Notes: generated by a model not told the origin, from the letters alone. 64,000 nucleotides of DNA from Bryobacterales bacterium (GCA_016716385.1 JADJWL010000026.1:372001-436000), one strand, 5' to 3'. Shown: positions 34,654-41,668, numbered from the stretch's first letter. Numbers and translations: made by a program.

Positions 34654-34895
34654 TGGAAAAGAAGCAACAGATGACGCCTAGCAACTTCGGCGACTGGCCG
34701 CACGATGAACAGATCGCTTGGCTTGCGTCGATGGTCGTGGAGTTGGTCAAAAACCAGCGCGCGCAAGCTGAGGGTCTGGGCATGGTGGATGCGCGTCTGC
34801 GCGTAGTCGATACTGCTGTGGGCCAGCATCACGACCTGATCAAGAAGCTGATTGGCGGCGCGGATCCGGATGCACCGGCGCCGCGGCCAAACTGA
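34653..34895 (+). CDS. Small hypothetical protein of the packaging module
   Basis: Unrecognised 80-aa protein, mainly helical (DEQIAWLASMVVELVKNQRAQ, VDTAVGQHHDLIKKLIGG). The ATG at 34653 forms a TAATG overlap with the terminase stop and has TAGGAG 8 bp upstream. The alternative ATG at 34647 is too close to that SD. Position between terminase and capsid suggests a packaging or head role, unproven. Confidence 0.55.
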   Translation: MEKKQQMTPSNFGDWPHDEQIAWLASMVVELVKNQRAQAEGLGMVDARLRVVDTAVGQHHDLIKKLIGGADPDAPAPRPN

Positions 34896-34944
34896 CCCGA
34901 ACATTCTCACACGGCTATGTTTTTCGCAGTCGAAAAGCGATATC

Positions 34945-35055
34945 ATGGAAGTGCCACTCGAAGGCCACCCACGCCGCGCGAGACGCCGGTTGCGGGTAGC
35001 GAGACGCTTCAAACCCTTTCGGATTGGCACACAAAACAACACGAGAGGGGTTTAA
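34945..35055 (+). CDS. Possible arginine-rich micro-ORF before the capsid gene
   Basis: A 36-codon frame (MEVPLEGHPRRARRRLRVAR...) ends 4 bp before the capsid ATG. Eleven of 36 residues are Arg or Lys. No clear SD is present. It may be a leader peptide or chance. Otherwise the 164-bp gap 34896-35059 shows nothing beyond the capsid SD. Confidence 0.2.
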   Translation: MEVPLEGHPRRARRRLRVARRFKPFRIGTQNNTRGV

Positions 35056-35059
35056 CGTC

Positions 35060-36199
35060 ATGAGTCAGGAAATTCTTCAACGGCTCGAAAAGTTCGAGCA
35101 GTCCTTCGCTTCGAAGTCCGATCTGGAGCAAGCGCGCAAGCTGCTGAGCATGCGAATGGATGAGCTTCAGTCCGTGCAGGAGCGTGAGCCGCGAGACACA
35201 AGCCACACGCACACCGACTCCATCGGCGACCGCATCGCCCGCGCCGAGGGCTTCGTCTCGGGCTTCAAGACTGCGGGGCGCAGCATCCTGCAGCTTGACG
35301 GCCCGCTGTTCGCGGGTTTGGAGCGAAAAACGCTCATCGATTCGGCGGCGGTTGGTTCATCCACGCCGGGCATTCTGGTACCGCAGCGGGCACCGGGCAT
35401 CGTGCCGACCGCACGCCGGCGGCTGGTCATCAGCGACCTCCTGCGGCGCCGCCCGACGACGAACAACGCGGTGGAGTTCGTCAAGCAGAGCGGGTTCACC
35501 AACGCGGCATCGCCACAGGGCAGCGATGGCACCAGCAAAGCGGAGTCGGCGGTCACGTTCTCGATTGAGTCGGCGAACGTGACGACGGTTGCTCATTGGA
35601 TTCCGCTTTCTCGTCAAGTCCTGGACGATTTCGGCGAACTGGGCCGCTTCATCAACTCGACGCTGCTTTTCGGTTTGCGCGAAAAAGAAGAGTCAGAGTT
35701 GCTTGTCGGCGACGGTCTGGGCACGCATTTGTCGGGTCTGATCACCGAAGCGGGCGCGTATCAGGGCACGTACGCACTCGGCGGCGATTCCGTCATTGAC
35801 ACGCTTCGCCACGCGATTCTGGAGTTGGAGCAGGCGAACGAGTCGCCGAACTTCATCGTCTTGCACCCGCGATCCTGGCACGATTGCCAGTTGGTCAAAG
35901 AAGAGGCGGGCGGCGCGAATACTGGCCGTTATATCGCCAGCGATCCGGCGACATCGAGCGAGGTGAGCGCGCCGACTTTGTGGGGCTTGCCCGTCGTGGT
36001 GAGCACGACGATGCCGCAGTCCCGTTTTCTGATCGGCGACAGCGACCAAGCGGAGGTCTGGGAGCGGATGGGCGCCACCGTCGAGCTTTCGCAACACCAC
36101 GACGATTACTTCATCCGCAACCTCGTAGCCGTCCGTGCGGAAATGCGGTTGACGCTCACGGTTTACCGCGGCGGGGCGTTCTTGTACGGGTCGTTCTAA
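35060..36199 (+). CDS. HK97-family major capsid protein
   Basis: Major head protein of 379 aa. The ATG at 35060 is supported by GAGAGGGG 9 bp upstream. An N-terminal coiled-coil delta/scaffold domain (about 1-60, EILQRLEKFEQSF...LLSMRMDELQ) would be removed by the prohead protease. The HK97 core is then clear: GILVPQ, SDLLRRRPTTNNAVEFVKQSGFTN, VAHWIPLSRQVLDD, LLFGLREKEESELLVGDG, NFIVLHPRSWHD and the C-terminal LWGLPVVVSTTMPQ. Protein is full length. It lets the element build its own, possibly small, capsids. Confidence 0.9.
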   Translation: MSQEILQRLEKFEQSFASKSDLEQARKLLSMRMDELQSVQEREPRDTSHTHTDSIGDRIARAEGFVSGFKTAGRSILQLDGPLFAGLERKTLIDSAAVGSSTPGILVPQRAPGIVPTARRRLVISDLLRRRPTTNNAVEFVKQSGFTNAASPQGSDGTSKAESAVTFSIESANVTTVAHWIPLSRQVLDDFGELGRFINSTLLFGLREKEESELLVGDGLGTHLSGLITEAGAYQGTYALGGDSVIDTLRHAILELEQANESPNFIVLHPRSWHDCQLVKEEAGGANTGRYIASDPATSSEVSAPTLWGLPVVVSTTMPQSRFLIGDSDQAEVWERMGATVELSQHHDDYFIRNLVAVRAEMRLTLTVYRGGAFLYGSF

Positions 36200-36211
36200 A
36201 CGGGGGCTTCG

Positions 36212-36826
36212 ATGAACTTCTGGGGATGCAACCTGGAGTTGAAGGGACTCACGGAGAAGGGGCAGTTTACCGGCTTCGCGAGCACCTACGCCGACACCGA
36301 CAGACAGGGAGACCGCATCGCACCTGGCGCGTTCACCCGCACACTGGCAGAGCAAGGGGCCGAACGTCCCTTGCTCTGGTCGCACGACCTCAGCCAACCC
36401 GTAGGGCTGGCGAAGCTGCAAGACACGGCGGCCGGGCTGATGGTCGAGGGATCACTCGACCTCGACAGCAGCATCGGCAGAGAGACGTATTCACGGCTCA
36501 AGAAAGGCATCGTCAAGGCGATGTCGATTGGGTACCAGACGCTCCGCGAGAAGTTCGAGGGCAAGGTACGGATGCTGGAAGACATCGATTTGTACGAAGT
36601 CTCCCTCGTCACGATTCCGGCCAACCCTCAGGCGCTGGTGACGGCGGTCAAGTCCGGGGATCTGGCAGACGTGCGCTCCTTTGAGCGGTTCCTTCGTTCT
36701 GCGGGTTTATCGGCCCGCCAGTCAAAGGCGTTGCTCGCGTCCGGCTGGAAGGGTCTGGCCGGCGCGGACGACGACGACGGAGCGGATGCGGTTCTGGCGT
36801 GGCTGGATCAGCGGATCGCGAGTTGA
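36212..36826 (+). CDS. HK97-family prohead maturation protease
   Basis: Serine protease of 204 aa that cleaves the scaffold domain from assembled capsid protein. The herpes-assemblin-like motifs are intact: LLWSHD (His58), AMSIGY (Ser105) and DLYEVSLVTIPANPQA. Lies 12 bp after the capsid gene. The order capsid-protease is the reverse of the usual portal-protease-capsid order, and no portal is found on either side. Confidence 0.9.
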   Translation: MNFWGCNLELKGLTEKGQFTGFASTYADTDRQGDRIAPGAFTRTLAEQGAERPLLWSHDLSQPVGLAKLQDTAAGLMVEGSLDLDSSIGRETYSRLKKGIVKAMSIGYQTLREKFEGKVRMLEDIDLYEVSLVTIPANPQALVTAVKSGDLADVRSFERFLRSAGLSARQSKALLASGWKGLAGADDDDGADAVLAWLDQRIAS

Positions 36827-37089
36827 CGGTATCGCGCGGCGGGCACTCCTACCCCGTTCGCGTGTGTGGCAGACCGGGCGGCCTTCGTCAGCCATGCCCA
36901 GTTTGCAGGCATCGACGGGTTGCTCCCCTGGGCGATGCTACGGGGCGGCTGGCGCTGTGTGCGCGGGGCTGGCCGTCCCACTTTTTGCCATGGCACTACG
37001 ACGCTACCAAGCTGAGGCCGACCGCAAGAACCGGGAGATCGCGGAGCACATGCTACGCCACCCGCAGCGCTGCGAGCGCTGCCAGCTAG
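36823..37089 (+). CDS. Possible small cysteine-rich protein overlapping the protease stop
   Basis: TTG at 36823 forms a TTGA overlap with the protease stop. The frame encodes about 88 aa with a zinc-ribbon-like CPVC ... LALCARGWP arrangement in the first half. The second half is Arg/Ser/Thr-rich and overlaps a better-looking frame, so this gene may be spurious or may end by frameshifting into that frame. Function unknown. Confidence 0.3.
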   Translation: MTVSRGGHSYPVRVCGRPGGLRQPCPVCRHRRVAPLGDATGRLALCARGWPSHFLPWHYDATKLRPTARTGRSRSTCYATRSAASAAS

Positions 37090-37202
37090 ACTGGGCGCGG
37101 GCTTGTCTCGCGAGACTCGACGCTGAGGCCGTCGAGCGTGTCGAGTACGACGGCCAGCAAGGTCTGCTGTTTCCCACTTCCACGTTGAGGTACCCCGATT
37201 GA
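36990..37202 (+). CDS. Small CxxC protein
   Basis: 70-aa product from ATG 36990 with a helical N-terminal half (EADRKNREIAEHMLRHPQ) and a zinc-knuckle-like RCERCQLDWARACLAR. The amino-acid pattern looks coding, unlike the other frames here. Its stop overlaps the next TTG start by TTGA. Function unknown; perhaps a small DNA-binding or head protein. Confidence 0.45.
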   Translation: MALRRYQAEADRKNREIAEHMLRHPQRCERCQLDWARACLARLDAEAVERVEYDGQQGLLFPTSTLRYPD

Positions 37203-37489
37203 TTCCCACATTCCCACGGCGTCAACCCTACGATTGCATCCAGACCCGTCCCGAGAGTTGGGCACGGGAACCAGCGTGCTTCGTTTCCCGCACGCCGCGG
37301 CGCTGCTGGCGCTGTGGCAAGCAGGCGGATGCTCCGCACCTGCCACCCACCGGCGGGCGCTTCGTCTGCGGGGCCTGCTGCGACTTCTGCGCGTCGGCCA
37401 ACGTCGAGGCGCCGGAGCAGGCGCCCTACGCCATCCGTGCGGCGGATCGGGACCGGATGCATCCGCCGCGGCCGAAGCCGATCTACTGA
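37199..37489 (+). CDS. Small double-CxxC zinc-ribbon protein
   Basis: 96-aa product starting at TTG 37199 in a TTGA overlap. Two cysteine pairs (CWRCGKQ ... FVCGACCDFC) form a likely zinc ribbon. Termini are Pro/Arg-rich. It is the last of a coupled run before the palindromic control region at 37505. Function unknown. Confidence 0.45.
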   Translation: MIPTFPRRQPYDCIQTRPESWAREPACFVSRTPRRCWRCGKQADAPHLPPTGGRFVCGACCDFCASANVEAPEQAPYAIRAADRDRMHPPRPKPIY

Positions 37490-37504
37490 GGACCTGCAAG
37501 GGCG

Positions 37505-37563
37505 CGTTACGATTTTTACCACGCGAAGGTGCTATGCTAGTTTGCGGAGCAAACATCGTAACG
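37505..37563. promoter_or_regulatory. 59-bp nested palindrome with promoter before the M41 gene
   Basis: Outer arms CGTTACGAT (37505-37513) and ATCGTAACG (37555-37563) are perfect 9-bp inverted repeats. An inner hairpin GTTTGC-GGA-GCAAAC (37540-37554) abuts the right outer arm. An extended -10, TGC-TATGCT (37530-37538), lies between. The right arm ends one base before the ATG at 37565, so protein binding or RNA folding here could control that gene. Confidence 0.6.
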
Positions 37564-37564
37564 G

Positions 37565-38308
37565 ATGACAGACTGCCTTCAGTGTGGCGGGCCAATCGCC
37601 CCAGATGCGAGGATCGGTACTCGATTCTGTAGCGCAAAGTGTCGTTACGCGTATCGAGACAAAAGCCGCGTTCGGACGGTGGAGCAGAGAGCCTGTTTGT
37701 CATGCGGGAATCAGTTCACGCCGAAGCGAACGAACGGGCGAGTCTGTTCCTCCGCATGCCGGCAGAGACTCTACAGGCACCGGGCGAAGCGTGGCGAAGC
37801 CGGTAAGCTGCGGGCCGCGATCCATGAAGCCGGGCATGCCGTATGCGCTTTTGTCATGGGCGTTCGCTTGGAACTGGTGAGCGTGCGGCACGCTGGGAGC
37901 ACCGATGGGCGGGTTGTGCGTGTCAGGCCCGCACGGGTTGTTGTGCATGTCACTCACGCACAAGTCAAACGCGCTAGCGCGCTAGCGGCGCGGATGTTCG
38001 CTTACCAAGAAGCAGTGGTTCTTTACGGTGGGCGCGCGGGCGAGATAGCGTTCTACGGGGACCACACGGGATTTGGAGGTGATTCGCGCTCATTGGCGGA
38101 GCTTCGCACTGAGTGCGCGTACCGTATCGTTACGTGGAATAAACTCTTGCACCGTGCTTGTGTGTGCGCGGGCGCAATTGTAGCGAAGCACAAGGACGCA
38201 ATCGAGCAACTGGCACAAGCGCTTGTTGCGTCACGAACGGGAACACTCGCAGGCGATGAGGCCGAGAGGATCTTTCACCAAGCGGCCAAACTGCGGCGCA
38301 CGAAATAG
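37565..38308 (+). CDS. Double zinc-finger protein with M41 (FtsH-like) peptidase domain
   Basis: 247-aa protein. Two N-terminal treble-clef-like zinc fingers: Cys4/Cys7/Cys22/Cys26 (FCSAKCRYAYRDK) and Cys44/Cys47/Cys61/Cys65 (VCSSACRQRLYRHRAK). The peptidase M41 domain follows: HEAGH at 87-91 and GGRAGEIAFYG...GGDSRSLAEL, where Asp173 aligns with the third zinc ligand Asp of FtsH (SNDL motif). The AAA+ ATPase module of FtsH is absent, so it is a free-standing peptidase with nucleic-acid- or protein-binding fingers. The role is unknown; cleavage of a helper or host regulator is a speculation. It is placed next to the integrase. Confidence 0.75.
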   Translation: MTDCLQCGGPIAPDARIGTRFCSAKCRYAYRDKSRVRTVEQRACLSCGNQFTPKRTNGRVCSSACRQRLYRHRAKRGEAGKLRAAIHEAGHAVCAFVMGVRLELVSVRHAGSTDGRVVRVRPARVVVHVTHAQVKRASALAARMFAYQEAVVLYGGRAGEIAFYGDHTGFGGDSRSLAELRTECAYRIVTWNKLLHRACVCAGAIVAKHKDAIEQLAQALVASRTGTLAGDEAERIFHQAAKLRRTK

Positions 38309-38316
38309 GAGGCAAC

Positions 38317-39429
38317 ATGGCGGTCTACAAACGCGGTTCAACCTGGTGGTACGAGTTCATCCTTGCCGGGCGGCGCATCCGGGAGTCGGCGCAGACGACG
38401 CGCAAGCAGATAGCGATAGAGGCGGAGCGGAACAGGCGGATCGATCTCGAAAAGGCACTGGCCGGGATCCCCGTTGAGAAACGGGAAAACCGCATCCGGC
38501 GAGTGAAGGACATCACCGACGATTACGCCAGAGCGTACCCAACGAACCATCGGCCTTCATCGGTGGCGTTCATGAAGGTGTGCATCGGCCATGTGAACCG
38601 GATGCTCGGCGCCGAGACCGTCACCGACCTGACGGAGCAGCGCATCAAAGAGTACATGGCGGCTCGGGTTGCCGAGGGCGCCGGCGGCCGATCTGTGAAC
38701 GCGGAACTGGGTGAGCTCTCCCGAGCCATCGGGAAGTCCTGGAAGACCCTGTGGCCACGCGTCAGGAAGATGGAGGAACGCTCCGATGTGGGCGTGGCTC
38801 TGACGGCAGACGAAGAACAGAGACTCCTGGCGGCCGCGGCGAAGAACAGATCCCCCAACCTGCTGACGCTGGTTCGGATGGCTCTGGCAACCGGAATGCG
38901 CGCCGGGGAGTTGGTCGGCTTGCAGTGGGGCCGCGTCGATTTCGGCCAGCGGCTCATGACCGTGGCGAGGAGCAAGACCGAAGCCGGGCGCCGCATCATT
39001 CCAATGAGCACGGACATTCAGCGGATCCTGACGGGACACCGGGAATGGTTCATGGAGAAGTTCGGCGAGCCGGAGCCGGGCTGGTACGTCTTCCCGTTCG
39101 GCTCACCCTACCCGACCGACCCGACCCGTCCCACGTCCGACCTGAGCACGGCATGGACGACGACACGGACCGCGGCAGGCCTGTCTTGCCGATGGCACGA
39201 TCTCAGGCACACGGCTTGCACCAAGATGGCCGAAGCCGGAGTTCCCGAGGGGACTATGCTGGCGATCATGGGCCACATGAGCCGGGCGATGCTGGAACGG
39301 TACTCCCACGTCCGAATGGAGGCAAAGCGGGAAGCGGTGGAGGCGATGTCCCCACAGCGGGATGGTCCCCCCACAGATCCCCCCACAGCGAGCACGAAAC
39401 CGCGCCTTCGATTGGTTGTAAACCATTGA
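38317..39429 (+). CDS. int: Tyrosine recombinase integrase of the element
   Basis: Phage-type integrase of 370 aa. N-terminal arm-binding segment (AVYKRGSTWWYEFILAGRRIRES), core-binding SAM-like domain at about 65-150 and catalytic domain with Arg195 (TGMRAGEL), Lys220, His294-x-x-Arg297 (WHDLRH), His320 (MGHMSRAM) and nucleophile Tyr329 (ERYSHVR). All catalytic residues are present. The gene ends 5 bp before attR and the tRNA 3' end, the classical arrangement. Its Pro-rich tail is encoded by the CCCCACA repeats that may be arm-binding sites. Confidence 0.95.
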   Translation: MAVYKRGSTWWYEFILAGRRIRESAQTTRKQIAIEAERNRRIDLEKALAGIPVEKRENRIRRVKDITDDYARAYPTNHRPSSVAFMKVCIGHVNRMLGAETVTDLTEQRIKEYMAARVAEGAGGRSVNAELGELSRAIGKSWKTLWPRVRKMEERSDVGVALTADEEQRLLAAAAKNRSPNLLTLVRMALATGMRAGELVGLQWGRVDFGQRLMTVARSKTEAGRRIIPMSTDIQRILTGHREWFMEKFGEPEPGWYVFPFGSPYPTDPTRPTSDLSTAWTTTRTAAGLSCRWHDLRHTACTKMAEAGVPEGTMLAIMGHMSRAMLERYSHVRMEAKREAVEAMSPQRDGPPTDPPTASTKPRLRLVVNH

Positions 39430-39434
39430 TTTGA

Positions 39435-39482
39435 TTGGTGAGCCGGGCGGGACTCGAACCCGCGACCATTTGATTAAAAGTC
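39435..39482. repeat. attR within the intact tRNA-Lys gene
   Basis: Identical over 48 bp to 30140-30187. The copy here completes the functional tRNA, so the 3' half in use is probably the one brought in by the element. Confidence 0.93.
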
Positions 39483-39511
39483 AAATGCTCTACCAACTGA
39501 GCTACCGGCCC
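39436..39511 (-). tRNA. tRNA-Lys (anticodon TTT)
   Basis: 76-nt cloverleaf on the minus strand including encoded CCA. The acceptor stem GGGCCGG pairs with CCGGCTC (one G-U). The D-arm is AGCTCAGTTGGTAGAGC, the anticodon loop is CTTTTAA and the T-arm is CGGGTTCGAGTCCCG. It serves as integration target of the element. A TATGAT read leftward at 39540-39535 is a possible -10 box. Confidence 0.97.
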
Positions 39512-39640
39512 GTCTGCAAGAGGGTGACCCCTTCATCATACCGCACGCCCCCAGGGTGCCCACCAACCGTTAACGGAATCCCGGAAATGGGCCGATACTT
39601 ACCTGTGGGGTGGGTTTCAGTCCCTCCGCGTGAGTTATCC

Positions 39641-39660
39641 AAGTACTACGGTAAAGTACT
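39641..39660. promoter_or_regulatory. Paired AAGTACT repeats upstream of the CpaE-like gene
   Basis: AAGTACT (39641-39647) and AAAGTACT (39653-39660) place two palindromic AGTACT cores 13 bp apart, about 92 bp before the gene. This looks like a two-site operator. A TGCTATGTG (39667-39675) just downstream resembles an extended -10. Confidence 0.35.
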
Positions 39661-39751
39661 GATGCTGCTATGTGATCTAGTTGAGCTGCTCCTGCGTTCC
39701 CTGGATACTCGGGACTGGCGAAGTCCGCTACTCTGAAGATCGGAGATCGTC

Positions 39752-40936
39752 ATGTTGCGTTCGGTGATCATTTGTCCTGACCGGGATCTCGGAGAACGAC
39801 TCGAAGGGGAATTACTCTCCTCGCGGCGCGCCGGAGTCGTCCGCCGCCTGATGTCCTACCCTACCGGAGTGGATCTGGTGCGGTTTCTCCGTGCCGCAGG
39901 TCCCGAAGTCATTTTCCTCAGCCTCGAGACCCCCAGCCTGGCCCTGGAAATCTATCAGCAGATCCAGACGTATGCCCCGGGAACCCAGGTCGTTGCCATC
40001 AACAGGACATCTGAAGCGAACATGCTGTTAGGGGCCATGCGGGCTGGCATGCGCGAGTTTCTCTCGCCTCCGTTTGAGTACGCCTCTCTCGCCGGCGCCC
40101 TCAGCCGTGTCGAGGAGATTATCGCCCGGAATCCCCCGAAGATCGACGCCACCGATCTCGTCTACTCGTTTCTTCCCGCAAAGGCCGGTGTCGGCGCGAC
40201 GACGATCGCCGTCAACACTGCCTTGGCGATGTCGAGCCTTCCCGAATCCGAGGTTCTCCTGATGGACCTCGACCTGAACAGCGGCCTCGTCGGTTTTATG
40301 CTGCTGCTGGAAAGCCAGTTCTCCATTCTCGATGCCGCGGAGAACGCCGGTGAGATGGATGAGAATCTGTGGCCCAAGATCGTCTCCCGGTCCGGCAACC
40401 TGGACGTCCTACCCACCGGGAAGCTGACTCCAGGGTTCCGCATCGAAACCACCCAAATCCGCTATCTGCTGGATTTCGCCCGCCGCAACTATTCGGCCCT
40501 CTGCGTGGACCTCTCGGGCATGATGGAGAAATATTCCGTCGAGGTCATGCACGAGTCCAAGAAGATCTTCCTCGTTTCGACGCCGGAACTGCCCTCCCTT
40601 CATCTGGCCCGGGAGAAGTTGCGGTGTCTGCGCGCGCAGGACCTGGACAGCAAGGTGGCGGTCATCCTCAACCGGACGCAGAAGTCCCAGCAAATCACGA
40701 CGGAGGAAATGGAGAAGCTGTTCGGGTGTCCTATTTACATGAACTTCCCGAACGACTACGCGGGAGTGAACAAGGCGCTCACCGCCGGCAAAGCCGTCAG
40801 CCCGTCCTCGGCGCTTGGGCAACGCTGCCGCCATCTCGCCGAATCGATGCTCGCGAGGAAGGGCGACGCCCCGGAACGGAGGAAGGGATTTCTCGACCTC
40901 CTGCTCAACCGCAAACCAGAGCTGTCTGCGACGTGA
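39752..40936 (+). CDS. CpaE/TadZ-like ParA-MinD family protein
   Basis: 394-aa protein with a receiver-like N-terminal domain (about 1-130, SVIICPDRDLGERLEGELL...AMRAGMREFLSPPF) and a ParA/MinD-type ATPase domain. The P-loop is deviant: AKAGVGATT, where the usual Lys of GKT is Ala, as seen in CpaE/TadZ proteins that localise Flp/Tad pili. DLDLNSG and the sensor SGMMEKYSV region are present. No other tad or flp gene is near, so it is an orphan here and may serve a different polar-localisation or regulatory role. Confidence 0.8.
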   Translation: MLRSVIICPDRDLGERLEGELLSSRRAGVVRRLMSYPTGVDLVRFLRAAGPEVIFLSLETPSLALEIYQQIQTYAPGTQVVAINRTSEANMLLGAMRAGMREFLSPPFEYASLAGALSRVEEIIARNPPKIDATDLVYSFLPAKAGVGATTIAVNTALAMSSLPESEVLLMDLDLNSGLVGFMLLLESQFSILDAAENAGEMDENLWPKIVSRSGNLDVLPTGKLTPGFRIETTQIRYLLDFARRNYSALCVDLSGMMEKYSVEVMHESKKIFLVSTPELPSLHLAREKLRCLRAQDLDSKVAVILNRTQKSQQITTEEMEKLFGCPIYMNFPNDYAGVNKALTAGKAVSPSSALGQRCRHLAESMLARKGDAPERRKGFLDLLLNRKPELSAT

Positions 40937-40941
40937 CCGCT

Positions 40942-41631
40942 CTAGGGGAGTTCCCGTGCGATCCGGGCGTAGTACCGCAAGGTTTCGTCCAAAGAAATCG
41001 CCGCCCGGCACACTGCCCGGTCGCCAAACTGCGTCAGTCTTCCCACTAAGAACCCGGCCTCGACCACCAGCGCCTCCAGACACGGCAGATTCGGTGTCCA
41101 GTACATCGTGAAGTCTCCGCCCGCCGAGTCACGAGGGTGGAACCGCAGAACCGGGTCTGTGCCGGGACCGGAGACTGCCGTCTCCAGGAAGAGCTCGCCC
41201 CGGCAGACGCCGCGTAGCGTGTCCAGAGCCCCGAGCGGATCCCGGACATGGTTCAGGACCCCCAGACACAAAACGAGGTCGAATCCACCGTGCCTCTCCC
41301 GCGTCACGTGGAACAGGTTCTCCCGAAGGTAATGCACGCGGGAACCCAGCGCTTCCGCCGCCAACCGGAAGCCCGTCTGCTCCTGTGGGACATAATCGAT
41401 CGCCACGACCTCGGCCCCACGCCGTTCCATCTCGAAGGCGAAGAAGCCGTCCCGCGTGCCAACATCCAGCACGCGCATCCCCCGGCAGTCCTCCGGTAAC
41501 TCCAGCCTGCTCAACGTGATCGAACAGTCGGAAACGCCGGGAGTCACCACTCCCGGAGCCAGTTCCATGCGATGGAACCAGGCCGGCACGCGGGCGATTC
41601 TTTCTTCCAGCGACGGGCCGTCCATTGCCAT
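40942..41631 (-). CDS. Class I SAM-dependent methyltransferase (CmoB-like)
   Basis: About 229 aa. Rossmann motif I is VLDVGTRDGFFAFEMERRG, followed by VVAIDYVP (acidic loop) and LVLCLGVLNHVRDP, resembling the tRNA wobble-uridine enzyme CmoB and related glycolipid or natural-product methylases (AWFHRMELAPGVVTPG is CmoB-like). Starts at 41661, 41631 and 41625 are all possible. A TATACT at 41639-41634 would fit a leaderless start at 41625. It converges with the CpaE-like gene with 5 bp between stops. Substrate unknown. Confidence 0.75.
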   Translation of the reverse strand: MAMDGPSLEERIARVPAWFHRMELAPGVVTPGVSDCSITLSRLELPEDCRGMRVLDVGTRDGFFAFEMERRGAEVVAIDYVPQEQTGFRLAAEALGSRVHYLRENLFHVTRERHGGFDLVLCLGVLNHVRDPLGALDTLRGVCRGELFLETAVSGPGTDPVLRFHPRDSAGGDFTMYWTPNLPCLEALVVEAGFLVGRLTQFGDRAVCRAAISLDETLRYYARIARELP

Positions 41632-41668
41632 CCAGTATAGTGCGATCAGTCCCCCTGCCATTTTTCGC

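Larger units (their letters stand above)
30140..39482 (+). mobile_element. Integrated 9.3-kb phage-satellite-like element in tRNA-Lys
   Basis: The element is delimited by identical 48-bp repeats (30140-30187 and 39435-39482), the second being the 3' half of an intact tRNA-Lys gene. Gene order: zinc-ribbon regulator (leftward), then rightward AlpA-like HTH, Spo11/TopoVI-A-like, primase, RepA-like ATPase, AT-rich repeat region, small terminase, small protein, capsid, prohead protease, small cysteine-rich proteins, zinc-finger M41 peptidase, integrase. Replication and capsid modules are present. Portal, large terminase, connector, tail and lysis genes are absent, which fits a satellite needing a helper phage. 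Packed overlaps and intact frames argue against decay. Confidence 0.85.

Noticed and set aside
37505..37563. Possible integron attC site (59 bp, inverted arms containing GTT/AAC)
   Set aside because: Arms read GTT...AAC in the wrong orientation and do not match the GTTRRRY / RYYYAAC core; no integron integrase is present.
30140..39482. Decayed remnant of a complete prophage
   Set aside because: No truncated phage genes or frameshifts are seen, all frames are tightly coupled and both att sites are perfect. Deletion of a portal/tail block cannot be fully excluded without comparison.
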